Shown here: piece after piece, positions 27,508 through 36,190 of the stretch
How the letters are laid out: each line of letters begins with the position of its first letter
Numbering within the stretch: position 1 is the first letter of the stretch
Assembly: GCA_963800135.1 (NCBI GenBank)
Contig: CAWCZR010000009.1
Coordinates: 434,001 to 498,000, forward strand
Length of the DNA: 64,000 nucleotides
Reading direction: 5' to 3'
Source: DASPSM01 sp963800135
GTDB taxonomy: Bacteria; Planctomycetota; Planctomycetia; Planctomycetales; Planctomycetaceae
Notes under the pieces: generated by a model
Database searches by the model: none
What the model saw: the letters and a program-made list of their open reading frames with translations, nothing else
What the model was told of the DNA's origin: nothing
Program-made: the position numbers and the translations under genes

Positions 27508-28476
27508 ATGCGAACCGAAGCCCCTCGCGGTTGTTTATTCGGGCGATGGTCTACGGGCGCCACGTTGATTGCCGCCTCGCTCGGCCTCTCTGTCGTCAGT
27601 ACCGCGTCGGTGGTCGCCCAACAGCCCGAAAACCGTCGCGAGACGCTGCTGGAACCGGAACGCTCGAAGACCGCAGCTGACGAGCTCCGCGAGCCGAGCT
27701 TTTTCGTGCTGCCGATTCGCACCGAGCTGCAGCGGGAGCTCCTCGCAAATGGCAAACGGGTCGACGCGCTCGTCGAGTTGAATGGCTTCGTCACGATGGG
27801 GAAGAAGGGCGTCGAGCGGATGCGGGCGCTCGACATTCTGGCGCTCCGCCGCGCGCTGGCCCAGATCAAGGCCCACGATCAGAGCGCCTCCGTCGTGTTT
27901 GTCATCGGATTCTTGGGCATCCCCGGAGCACATGTGCAAAAACAGCTCGAGGAAGAGCACAAACTGCTCACCAAAGAATGCCGCGACCTGGCCAAAGAGA
28001 CGAAGCTCAACGTGACGCAAATCAGCGGCACATACATGGGGACGCCCGGCGTCTGGCCCAAGGTCGTGGCCGCCGCCAACGCGATCGACTTTTCGCAAGA
28101 CACCGACAAAGAGCTGCCCGCAACCGACGGCGACGTGCGCGCCTTTCCGGTGTACACAAAGGTCAGTCGCATGCTGACCGGCTGGTGCCAAGGCGGCACC
28201 GAACCAAGCTCCAACTGCGTGGTGTACCTCGGCCAACCCATTCATGCGAGCGACACTCCGTTGATCGGCCCCGCGCTCGAGGCCCGCATCGCCGGCCTCA
28301 TCACAAAGCTCGATCTGCCGCACAAGAACAGGATCGACTACCACCTCGTCGTGCGAAACTCGGATCGCGCGGGCCGACAGCGTGACCGCGACGCCATTTA
28401 CAACCGCTTCCTCAACAAAGAAGCCGACGCCCTCAGCCAACGGCTCGGGTTCAAGGACAATTCGATCACGTGGTAA
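27508..28476 (+). CDS. Exported protein of unknown function
   Basis: 322 residues. Signal peptide (STGATLIAASLGLSVVSTASVVA). The remainder has an alternating alpha/beta character, with FFVLPIRTELQRELLANGKR, SASVVFVIGFLGIPG, an acidic/basic helix KQLEEEHKLLTKECRD, and YHLVVRNSDRAGRQRDRDAIYNRF. Possibly a Rossmann-like fold. No known catalytic motif. It starts 33 bp after the SUMF1-fold gene on the same strand, so the two probably form one unit at the envelope. Confidence 0.7.
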   Translation: MRTEAPRGCLFGRWSTGATLIAASLGLSVVSTASVVAQQPENRRETLLEPERSKTAADELREPSFFVLPIRTELQRELLANGKRVDALVELNGFVTMGKKGVERMRALDILALRRALAQIKAHDQSASVVFVIGFLGIPGAHVQKQLEEEHKLLTKECRDLAKETKLNVTQISGTYMGTPGVWPKVVAAANAIDFSQDTDKELPATDGDVRAFPVYTKVSRMLTGWCQGGTEPSSNCVVYLGQPIHASDTPLIGPALEARIAGLITKLDLPHKNRIDYHLVVRNSDRAGRQRDRDAIYNRFLNKEADALSQRLGFKDNSITW

Positions 28477-28547
28477 AATGCTGCGGCTGAACGTAGAACA
28501 GTCGCCGGGAAAATGGGGCACGGAGTGCCCGCCGCACCTCGATCGCG

Positions 28548-28751
28548 TCACAGCACGCAACACTCGACGACCAACTCGAAGCTCTTGCCGATGCGGATGG
28601 CCGCGTGCAGGATGCGGCGCGGCGCCAAGATGAATCCGTCTTCCGCATCGGCCGCGTCTTCCTCAGGGCGGGACAAGCCGGGACGCTCTAAGCCTGAGTA
28701 ATCGGATCGCGGGATCACGGTTTCGGCGAGCGGTTGAGTGCAATTCAGCAT
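28548..28751 (-). CDS. Small protein of unknown function
   Basis: 67 residues from the ATG at 28751, preceded by GAGGAAG. Acidic centre RPEEDAADAEDGFILAPRR then ILHAAIRIGKSFELVVE. Codon use (G/C at most third positions) looks coding. No family recognised. The frame is open further upstream, but the ribosome site favours this start. Confidence 0.45.
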   Translation of the reverse strand: MLNCTQPLAETVIPRSDYSGLERPGLSRPEEDAADAEDGFILAPRRILHAAIRIGKSFELVVECCVL

Positions 28752-28890
28752 GGCTTCCTCTTTTCCTTGCCCGGGCCGCTTTTCGGCCGCGCTTCTGGGG
28801 GAACTACTTCGGCGCTCGGTGTTGCGCTCTGACCCGGATTCCGTCTGACTCGTCGTCAGCTCTGACTCGGCCCGCAACGGTGACGACCGC

Positions 28891-29367
28891 TCAGCCGCCG
28901 GCGGCCGCTCGCTCTAGGCCGCGGATGTCGAGCTTTTTCATGCCCATCATGGCCTGCATTACCCGCTTCGCTTTCTGCGCGTCGGGGTCGCTCAGGAGTT
29001 GGCCGAGCGCCGTCGGAGTGACCTGCCACGACAGGCCGAACTTGTCCTTCACCCAGCCGCACTGCACTTCCCCGCCGCCGGCCGTGAGTGCTCGCCAATA
29101 GCGGTCGACTTCTTCCTGCGTCTGGCAACTGATGATGAACGAGATGGCCTCGGTGAATTTAAAGTGCGATCCGCCGTTGAGGCCGAGGAACTTGCGGCCG
29201 TCGAGCTCAAACTCGATCGTCATCACCGAGCTGGCCGGCCCGGGCGCCCCTTCGGGGTAGCGGGCCGTCTTCAAAATCTTCGAGTTCGGGAAGATCGACA
29301 CGTAAAAATTCGCGGCCTCCTCGGCCCGACCATCGAACCAGAGGCAGGTGCTGATCTGAGTCGTCAC
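28891..29367 (-). CDS. PhnB-like VOC protein (3-demethylubiquinone methyltransferase fold)
   Basis: About 158 residues from the GTG at 29367, with GAGGAAA just upstream. The start TTQISTCLWFDGRAEEAANFY, PNSKI, DGRKFLGLNGG, CQTQEEVDRYWRAL and FGLSWQVTPTALGQLL are the standard features of the PhnB-like VOC family found in many bacteria. Biochemical role unknown in general. The frame is open upstream, but that part does not match the family. Confidence 0.92.
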   Translation of the reverse strand: MTTQISTCLWFDGRAEEAANFYVSIFPNSKILKTARYPEGAPGPASSVMTIEFELDGRKFLGLNGGSHFKFTEAISFIISCQTQEEVDRYWRALTAGGGEVQCGWVKDKFGLSWQVTPTALGQLLSDPDAQKAKRVMQAMMGMKKLDIRGLERAAAGG

Positions 29368-29567
29368 GGCGTTTCCTCTTTCCTTTTTTCGCGGTTTATT
29401 CGATTGAGGACCATCGAGCGAGTTTGCGTCCACGTCAAATAGTCGCACGACGGGGCGGATTTTCGACAGCCTGCTGCCGGAAATGTTCGTCTCGCGCCGA
29501 GGGGCTCTCGCAAGTTTGCTTGCCGTCACGAGTTCCCGTCATGGCGATTCCGCCGGATCGCGCGAGT

Positions 29568-30719
29568 CTACTTCGTCGCGGCGGCCTCGTCGGGCGGGCG
29601 GCGTGTCGGCAGGAACGGGTACACGAACTGGCGATGAAAGCCTTTGGGGAGCGTTTGGCTGATCCCGTAGCCGTTGGGCCAGCGGCCGTCGGCGGGAAGG
29701 TGATAGGTGCCGAAGAGCCAGTCGAGAAACGGATAGTGGACGGCGAAGTTGACGTCGATCGCCTCCTTCTCGATGCCGTGATGCCAGTGATGAAAGCGGG
29801 GCGTGACCAAGAGCCGGTCGAGCACGCGGAACTTCAGCCGCAAGTTGGAATGCACCATCGCCGACAGGAAAAACACGAACACCAAATACAAATAAATGGC
29901 CGGATTGCTGAAGCCCAGCACATACATCGGCACCACGGTCAGCCCGCGGAGCAGGACAATCTCGACGACGTGCATCCGCGAGCTGGCCAGCCAGTCCATC
30001 ACCTGGGCCGAGTGGTGCACCGCGTGAAACTTCCACAGCCAGGGAACGCGGTGAAACACGCGATGCACCCAGTACTGCACCAGGTCCGTCAACAGCGTGA
30101 TCTCGAAAAACTGCACGAGCAGCCACTGGCTGCCGACGGCGTGCCGAAAGCCGGACCAGTCGGTATTTTTCAGGATCGTCGTGGCCGGCAGCATCGAGAG
30201 AAACGTGAGCCCCTGCACGAGCAGCGTGCTGATCAAAAAGTAGAGCAGGTCCTCACGCCACTCGGAGCGAAAGATGGGCTGCTCGTGGTTACCCAGAATG
30301 CGTTCGATGGGGATGAAGACGATGCCCGTCAGAATCAGGCTGATCAAGAACCAGTCGAGCCCCAGATACACATCGCTCGACAGATCGGTGCGGATCTGAG
30401 TCTGCGAGCCGCCGAACGCCACGGCAATAAAGACCAGGCTGATGGCGGCGAAACCCAGCACCTTCTGCTGCCGCAACACGATGCTGACGATCGCCAGCAC
30501 GAAGCCGCCGATCAGCACCAGGTGCACGAGCAGGCGGATGATGCGCACGTCGTAGACGGACCGCGCCTGAGGCACGGTCAAGAGCTGCGGATAGTGCAGG
30601 CAGAGCACAGCCCCCAGCCCCGCGCAGGCGAGCACCACCGCCAGCGTGCCGCTGATCCAACCCGAACCCAGGCCACGCTCCTCGCGCGGCGATTCGAGAT
30701 CTTCCCGGAGCCTGGTCAT
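29568..30719 (-). CDS. Sterol desaturase / fatty acid hydroxylase family protein
   Basis: 383 residues from the ATG at 30719. Five or so N-terminal helices precede the hydroxylase domain. Di-iron histidine clusters are in order: HRVFHR, HAVHHS, and late HHWHHG, with additional MVHSN. The family uses a non-haem di-iron site with O2 to hydroxylate or desaturate lipids in the membrane. The extra N-terminal membrane part is longer than in the minimal enzyme. Substrate unknown; planctomycetes include sterol and hopanoid makers, but nothing nearby points that way. Confidence 0.9.
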   Translation of the reverse strand: MTRLREDLESPREERGLGSGWISGTLAVVLACAGLGAVLCLHYPQLLTVPQARSVYDVRIIRLLVHLVLIGGFVLAIVSIVLRQQKVLGFAAISLVFIAVAFGGSQTQIRTDLSSDVYLGLDWFLISLILTGIVFIPIERILGNHEQPIFRSEWREDLLYFLISTLLVQGLTFLSMLPATTILKNTDWSGFRHAVGSQWLLVQFFEITLLTDLVQYWVHRVFHRVPWLWKFHAVHHSAQVMDWLASSRMHVVEIVLLRGLTVVPMYVLGFSNPAIYLYLVFVFFLSAMVHSNLRLKFRVLDRLLVTPRFHHWHHGIEKEAIDVNFAVHYPFLDWLFGTYHLPADGRWPNGYGISQTLPKGFHRQFVYPFLPTRRPPDEAAATK

Positions 30720-30899
30720 TGCGCAATCCTCCTGCCGGCAGGGTTCACGGCCATCGTAATCGGGGCTGCCCAGCGTCGCCACAAAATTTGTCAGGGCACG
30801 CCTCGCTCGTCCGGTGCCCGCCGTAGGGCAAGCGGCCACGGCAGCGTGCCCAGGTCTTCCGTTCTTATTCGGCTGCGGAATCGCGCTGAAAATCGGCGG

Positions 30900-30923
30900 G
30901 GCAAGCTGGCATGCCAGCTTGCC
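30900..30923. repeat. Perfect palindrome, GGCAAGCTGGC/GCCAGCTTGCC family
   Basis: A 24-bp perfect inverted repeat (arms GGCAAGCTGGCA and TGCCAGCTTGCC), in the gap between the hydroxylase gene and lysC. Degenerate copies are at 16753-16784 and 43648-43673. Confidence 0.8.
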
Positions 30924-30969
30924 TACGGAGCACAGCCTGGAGGTCGAGTCCGCACAGCGTGTGCGGAAC

Positions 30970-32752
30970 TTAGCGGCCGAACTCGCGGTTCAGGCAGGCG
31001 AGCGCCGTGGGGCCGCTCTTGCCGGCGACGACGGCGCAGATGCGGATCTCGCTGGTGTTGATCAGCTGGACGTTGATGTCCGCGTCGGCGAGTGCCCGGA
31101 ACATTTTTTCGCCCACGCCCGTATGCGTCCGCAGGCCGATTCCCACGACGGAGAGCTTGGCCATGTCTTCGTCGAAGCTCAGGTCGGCGCCCGGCCACGG
31201 CTCCATCACTTCGCGGACCAAGAGCAGGCAGCGCTCGAGATCGGGCCGCGGCACGGTGAACGACAGGCTCGTCAGGCCGCTGTGGCTCACGTTCTGCACG
31301 ATCATGTCGACCATCACGCCCCCTTCGGCGACGGCGGCGAAAATTTCGGCCGCGACGCCGGGGACGTCGCGGCACGTTCCGTAAGGTGACCCGCGCTTGG
31401 GCCGTGTCGAGGAAGACGTCGCTGACGACGATGTCCTCCATCGAGGCCAACTGGGCCACCACTTCCTGCTCGAGATCGGCGTGAGCGTGCCCGTCGCCGG
31501 ACGGCCGCTGGCTGACGCCGACCGACGGCGCGGCCGCGTGCGCCTCGTGCAGGCAAAAGCCGGCATGCACCGCCTGGGCCGCCACTTCGCATTGGTCGCG
31601 GCTGACGAGCGTGGAGATCTTGATTTCGCTCGTGGTGATCATGCCGATGTTGACGCCCGCGTCGGCCAGCGATTGAAACATCTGGGCGGCCACGCCCGTA
31701 TGCGTCCGCATTCCCAGGCCCACGACCGACAGCTTCGACACGTTCGTGCCGTGCTGCACGCGGCCGGCGCCCAGTTCACCCACGGCCTGCTCGGCGGCGG
31801 TCAACGTGTCGGCCAGGTCGTCCTGCGGCACGGTGAAGGAGACTTCGGCCCGTCCCGCCTGTGCGACGTCCTGCACGACCATGTCCATGGGAATCTTGAG
31901 CCGTGCCATCTTGGTGAAGATCAGGCTCATGACGCCGGGCCGGTCGGGAATGTCGCACAGGCTGACGCGCGATTCGTTCCGCAACACGGCCAGGCCGGTG
32001 ACGACGGGCAGGTCCGCGTCGTTGGGCGGCGCGATCAGGCTGCCCGGGCTCTGCGAGTACGAGGGCCGCACGCGGAGCGGCACCCGATATTTCTTGGCGA
32101 ACTCGATCGACCGTGAGTGCATCACCCCCGCGCCCAGGCTGGCCAGCTCGAGCATTTCGTCGTACGAGATGCGATCCGTCTTGCGGGCTGACTTCAACAG
32201 CCGCGGATCGGTGGTGAAGACCCCTTCGACGTCGGTATAGATCTCGCACTCGTCGGCTCGCAGGACGGCCGCGAGTGCCGTGGCCGTCGTGTCGCTGCCG
32301 CCGCGGCCCAGCGTGGTGATGTTGAAGTCGTCGTCGATGCCCTGGAAGCCGGCGGCAACGACGATGCGGCCCGCGTCGAGCTCGCGGCGAATCCGCTTGG
32401 TGTCGATTTTCTTGATGCGGGCCTTGGTGTGCGTGCCGTCGGTGACGATGCCGATCTGGCCCCCGGTCAGGCTGACGGCCGGCTCGCCCAGATCCTGAAT
32501 GGCCATCGCCACAAGCGCGACCGACTCTTGCTCGCCGGTCGCCAAAAGCATGTCCATTTCGCGGGCGGACGGAGTGGCGCTGACGCCGTTGGCCAGCTCG
32601 ATCAGCTCGTCGGTCTTGTGACCCCGGGCGCTGACCACCATCACGACCTGGTTGCCGGCCCGCTTGGTGGCGACGGCCCGCGCGGCCGCGGCCCGAATTT
32701 TGGCGGCGTCCGCGACGCTCGTCCCGCCGAATTTCTGAACGATCAGGGCCAC
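30970..32752 (-). CDS. lysC: Aspartokinase with four ACT domains, frameshifted
   Basis: About 594 residues when joined. Phosphorylates aspartate, first step to lysine, threonine and methionine. GTG start at 32752 with VQKFGGTSVADAAKI, then GRGGSDTTATALAAVLRADECEIYTDVEG-type kinase segments. One ACT pair (DIPDRPGVMSLIF, TTSEIKISTLV) is followed by a second (DVPGVAAEIFAAV, INTSEIRICAVV). The second pair is in another frame; one extra base around 31369-31376 accounts for it. Common aspartokinases have about 410 residues and one ACT pair; a duplicated regulatory part is known from cyanobacteria and some other phyla. Confidence 0.92.
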
Positions 32753-32911
32753 GGTATCAACTGGTGCCGCAAGAACTGGCGCCGCGCCCAGGCGGCCGCA
32801 AAATCGCGCGAAATCTTCTCGTCAAACAGCAAGGGCCAAACAGCAGCGGACAGAATAGCAGATGCGTCGCCCAGCGGAAGTCCGGTGCCGGGAAACCAGC
32901 GTGCGGATCCT

Positions 32912-33027
32912 GGCGAGCGGCAGGTGTCAGCCTGCCGGTTCTTCGTTTGTCGCTGCTTCGTTTTGCGGCGCGGACCGCTGCTCACGAACGACCGGATGAA
33001 CCGGCGGGCTAACACCCGCCGCTCGCC
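32912..33027. repeat. 116-bp element with 30-bp terminal inverted repeats
   Basis: Left arm 32912-32941 and right arm 32998-33027 are inverted copies differing at about 3 of 30 positions; each contains a hairpin-like CGGCAGG..CCTGCCG or CGGCGGG..CCCGCCG. The spacer is 56 bp. It resembles a small MITE or REP pair. It fills most of the gap between lysC and the C26 gene. Confidence 0.75.
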
Positions 33028-33044
33028 TGGGACTCCCAATCGTT

Positions 33045-33800
33045 TTACGCGGCGCGGCTCATTTCCAGAACGGCCGGCGTCTTGCGGCAGGCGTCGACGA
33101 ATTGCTCGAAGACCTGCATGTCGAGGGCCGAGGCCGATTCGTTCTCCGGGTGCCATTGCACGCCGACGCACCACCACTCTTCGTCCTCGGTCTCGTACGC
33201 TTCGATCACGCCGTCCGGCGACTTCGCACAGGCGCGGAACGGCTCGGCCACCTGGTCGACGCACATGTGGTGCTGGCTGTTGACGCGAATTTCACCGGGG
33301 CCATAGATCGAGTCCATCCGGGTGCCCGGCACGATTTCGATGATGTGCCGCAAGGTCGACTCGACCGGATCGCGGTGGTGCAGCGGCTTTTGGAATTCTT
33401 CCGGAATATGCTGGTGCAGCGTGCCGCCGCAAACGACGTTCATTTCCTGCATGCCGATGCCGATCGCCAGCGTGGGAATCTGCATCTCGTAGGCCAGCTT
33501 GCAGAGGCGGCGATCGAAATCCTCGCGTCGCAGGGGCATCGTGCGCGTGGCTGGGTGCCGCTCAAGGCCGAGCCGCACCGGATCCATGTCGAGCGGGCAG
33601 CCGCAGAGGACCAGGCCGTCGAGCATCTTGAGGAACTGCTTGAGGTCGCGATCTTCGGCCAAGGGGGGCACGAGCGCGGGCAAGCCGCCGGCCGCGCTGA
33701 CCGAATCGTAATAGCCGGTGTTGAACCAGCTCAGCGGCAGGACCTCTTTTTTCGCAGCCCGAAATTCGCCGTTAATTCCGATGACGGGTTTGAACGACAT
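33045..33800 (-). CDS. Class I glutamine amidotransferase-like protein (peptidase C26 / PuuD family), nucleophile missing
   Basis: 251 residues from the ATG at 33800, with a strong AAGGAGGG. Fold marks: VIGINGEF, DGLVLCGCPLDMDP in place of GGxDxxP, TLHQHIP, VNSQHHMCVDQVAEPF and the catalytic His-Glu end GVQWHPENE. The nucleophile elbow, normally GICRGxQ, reads AIGIGMQ, so the Cys is replaced by Gly. It is therefore probably not a hydrolase of gamma-glutamyl compounds by the usual mechanism. It could be a binding or regulatory protein. Confidence 0.85.
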   Translation of the reverse strand: MSFKPVIGINGEFRAAKKEVLPLSWFNTGYYDSVSAAGGLPALVPPLAEDRDLKQFLKMLDGLVLCGCPLDMDPVRLGLERHPATRTMPLRREDFDRRLCKLAYEMQIPTLAIGIGMQEMNVVCGGTLHQHIPEEFQKPLHHRDPVESTLRHIIEIVPGTRMDSIYGPGEIRVNSQHHMCVDQVAEPFRACAKSPDGVIEAYETEDEEWWCVGVQWHPENESASALDMQVFEQFVDACRKTPAVLEMSRAA

Positions 33801-34255
33801 ACGAATCCCTCCTTGGAAACGACACATCTTGTTAGAAGCGGGTCGACCGCGCACACGCCGTGCGGGCCCAAAGCAGGGCAGAACCCCCAATCGCCTTCAA
33901 TGGGAAGCAGGGGCCGGCCTCAAGCGGAACGCAGCCGCAGCGCGCGTCTTGCACGGGTTGCGGCGGCGCGGGAAATCGTGTGCAGGAAGAACGAGCGGTG
34001 CCGAAAGCGCCGGGCTGCCGCGTATGCACAACGAATCCCTTCGTTCAAGAGCAAGCAGAATCGATCCATCGATTCGCTTCGGAGAGGCGGAACTTAGTTA
34101 GCGTCAAGACGAATGTCAAACAAATCGCCGATTTTGTGTACGGAATTTTATGGAGACACAATTGATTGTGGGTTTGGCGGGTTTGGCGGGCGCGCCCTAG
34201 AGTGACGGGCCGGAACAAAAGGATCCCAAACCCGAAGTGCCATGGGGAGGCGCGA
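33801..34255. other. Intergenic region without a supported gene
   Basis: 455 bp between divergent genes. The right part (34080-34180) is AT-richer than its surroundings and may carry the promoter of the lipoprotein gene; GGTTTGGCG is repeated at 34172-34190. Short open frames here show no coding character. Confidence 0.4.
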
Positions 34256-34552
34256 ATGAAAGTTGCCGCAGTGAGGACTGTGATTTTGTTATCGGTGCTT
34301 CTGGTGCTGGCGGGCTGCTCCCAAAGGCCGTCGGGAGGTGATCGACAAAAACGCTACGATGAACTTTGTGTCGCTGTCGAGCGCGCGGAGGACAAACAGG
34401 CTGATCTGCAGCGCCAAGCCGCTTCATATGGCCGTCCGAAGTCGGATGCCGAATACAAGGAACGGCACGCCGAGGAGCAGAAGCAGGGACAACTGGTACT
34501 TCGGCTCCGCAAGGAGCGGGACGAGGCCAAGGCCGCACTTGACGCACTGTAG
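34256..34552 (+). CDS. Small lipoprotein with coiled-coil-like C-terminus
   Basis: 98 residues from the ATG at 34256, preceded by GGGGAGG. Signal peptide with lipobox LLVLAGC. The mature part is almost entirely charged helix (YDELCVAVERAEDKQADLQRQ, EERHAEEQ-like stretch, LVLRLRKERDEAKAALDAL), so a coiled coil is likely. It is the first of a run of small envelope genes to 36.7 kb, and the only one on the plus strand. Confidence 0.75.
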   Translation: MKVAAVRTVILLSVLLVLAGCSQRPSGGDRQKRYDELCVAVERAEDKQADLQRQAASYGRPKSDAEYKERHAEEQKQGQLVLRLRKERDEAKAALDAL

Positions 34553-34634
34553 TCGGTCACAAAGCCGGCAGCGACACGAAGTCCAATGACGGCAGTTGTA
34601 TTCTCTTCAAGCCACCTTGTCTTCGGTTCGTCGC

Positions 34635-34955
34635 TCATACAGTCATCTCGTGATTGGTTGCGGCGTGCGAGTGGTCGGGCACATTGCTCTCGTCCAGCGC
34701 GGGCCCTTCTGGGCGTCTGTATCGAGCGAAGAACCAAAACCAGAACGCTGAGGCCGGAGCGCAAACGGATATGATCCGATCCCAATCGATGTAGGGCCAT
34801 TTAGCCGATGGAGGCAATGACCCGACACGATACTGGAAAATCCCAGACGCCACGGTGATAACCAGGAGCAGCAGCATGGATGTTCCCAGAAATCCCCGAA
34901 TCCAATCCCAGCGGGCCAACTCCCGCTGAATGCAGCTGGACGTGATCCGTCTCAT
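34635..34955 (-). CDS. Small two-TM membrane protein
   Basis: 106 residues. Two helices: GTSMLLLLVITVASGIF and IISVCAPASAFWFWFF, then a basic RYRRPEGP and a polar tail. No family recognised. The start region (GGATGACGGCATGA) is nearly identical to those of the tiny genes at 35106 and 36012, suggesting related expression or common origin. Confidence 0.6.
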   Translation of the reverse strand: MRRITSSCIQRELARWDWIRGFLGTSMLLLLVITVASGIFQYRVGSLPPSAKWPYIDWDRIISVCAPASAFWFWFFARYRRPEGPALDESNVPDHSHAATNHEMTV

Positions 34956-34989
34956 GCCGTCATCCTATCCGCCCAGAAAGTCCGGGGAT

Positions 34990-35106
34990 TTACTGGAACC
35001 ACCTAGCGACGTGAGCAATCGCAGAGAGGGCGATCGCAGTGACCAAGCACCAGAAGAACAGGCGCATCCATCGGGCTCGGGACTTCCGCTTGGCGTCCTC
35101 GCTCAT
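34990..35106 (-). CDS. Tiny single-TM protein (38 aa)
   Basis: Reads MSEDAKRKSRARWMRLFFW followed by CLVTAIALSAIAHVARWFQ. A basic cytoplasmic N-terminus and one hydrophobic helix. It is preceded by GGAATGACGGC directly before the ATG, a motif shared with two neighbours. Too short for a homology call; support comes from the shared start region, the topology and its placement 34 bp upstream of the previous gene on the same strand. Confidence 0.5.
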   Translation of the reverse strand: MSEDAKRKSRARWMRLFFWCLVTAIALSAIAHVARWFQ

Positions 35107-35154
35107 GCCGTCATTCCGGGTTGGTCGGTAATGGGTGCGAGTTGTGTTGCTGAA

Positions 35155-35534
35155 TCAGGCATTCCAAGTTTCGTAGAATCGCTGTGCCTCTCCCGTCAAA
35201 TGGAGTTGAAAAGCACGGCAGAAGCGCTCGCCTGCCATATTCTGCAGAAAGCACGTGCAGACCGCCGTGCTCAATTCCTCATTCGACGATTCGGCACACT
35301 CCGACACGAACGCCCCGAGTTCGGCAATGCGATGAACCGGAAACTGTTCGTTCGTCTCTGAGAAAAAGAAGCCGAACTCCATGAAAGCGCCCAGTAGGTA
35401 AATGAACCGTCATCGTTCCGAGCGAGGTTATCGGCGCTCCGCCAGTGCCCATCGAATTCCGGAAAGATCCCGATGAGCTGCGTGAGCAAGAATTGCGGGT
35501 CTTCCGACCGTTTCCCGTCCGGCTCGTCGGTCAT
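35155..35534 (-). CDS. Small soluble protein of unknown function, frameshifted
   Basis: About 126 residues when joined. Start MTDEPDGKRSEDPQFLLTQL then IGIFPEFDGHWRSADNLARND. The expected continuation after DDGSF lies in another frame (IYLLGAFMEFGFFFSETNEQF, then HRIAELGAFVSECAESSNEEL) to the stop at 35155; one missing base near 35408-35412 fits. An all-helical acidic protein. The pattern resembles small immunity-like or DUF7674-like proteins, which I cannot verify. Confidence 0.6.
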
Positions 35535-35604
35535 CGGCTCGCTCCACTCAATCAGACCGCGGCGAGTCGAGGGGCCGACGGGCTCTCAAATGGGAGGGTT
35601 TGCC

Positions 35605-35811
35605 TCAAAAGTCGGCCGGTCCCATTGGCTCGACGAAGAAGGTCAGGTCGAAGTGCTGGTACACCTCCGGCAATTGGGCGATCGCGACCCGCGCGTCTGC
35701 GGCGGTTCGGAAGACGGCCGCGCCGTCGTGATTGGTAAGAGTCCGCACTCCAGCTGCATTTGTGGTGCTTAGCCAGAGCGCGGCTTTGGTCAGCTTGGCG
35801 ATGAATGGCAT
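35605..35811 (-). CDS. Small protein of unknown function (68 aa)
   Basis: From the ATG at 35811: MPFIAKLTKAALWLSTTNA, then NHDGAAVFRTAADARVAIA and DLTFFVEP. A compact alpha/beta pattern that looks like real protein, with no motif known to me. An upstream in-frame start exists but adds a non-conserved-looking basic stretch. Part of the minus-strand run of small genes. Confidence 0.5.
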   Translation of the reverse strand: MPFIAKLTKAALWLSTTNAAGVRTLTNHDGAAVFRTAADARVAIAQLPEVYQHFDLTFFVEPMGPADF

Positions 35812-35907
35812 GTCGCGATTGTACCGGGAGCGGGGTGGACCCTGAACGATTAATGCGTGACCAGGTCGAGCGGGCTTTGCACAGAAAGTCACTCTGGGCG
35901 GTTCGCT

Positions 35908-36012
35908 TCAAGAGCTGGGCAGGAGGTACAGCGCGAGGACTGTTAGCGCAATCGCTGCAGACAGGACGGACCAGGTGATCCACGCTCGCGGCGTCTTCGG
36001 TTCGTTGTTCAT
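35908..36012 (-). CDS. Tiny single-TM protein (34 aa)
   Basis: Reads MNNEPKTPRAWITW followed by SVLSAAIALTVLALYLLPSS. One helix with a short charged N-terminus, as in the 38-residue gene at 34990-35106. Its start region (GGATGGCGGCATGA) matches those of the other two small membrane genes. No homology call possible. Confidence 0.5.
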   Translation of the reverse strand: MNNEPKTPRAWITWSVLSAAIALTVLALYLLPSS

Positions 36013-36190
36013 GCCGCCATCCTAGCAGGTCAGCCGTCGCCGTGCGGTCGTTGGGACCGGCTGTCTGGCTGTCCAACCGCCTTGACGACGAGGCGGTTCC
36101 GCGCGCGTCACAGCTGTTACGTCCGCTGCGCTCTGGCGAGCAGCGTCTTGCCGCACAAGATTCGATTGGCTTGTCGAGAGGCGTCGCCGG

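Noticed and set aside
33860..34165. A 101-codon plus-strand frame before the lipoprotein gene
   Set aside because: No ribosome site, codon use unlike neighbours, Cys/Arg-rich product without a fold pattern.
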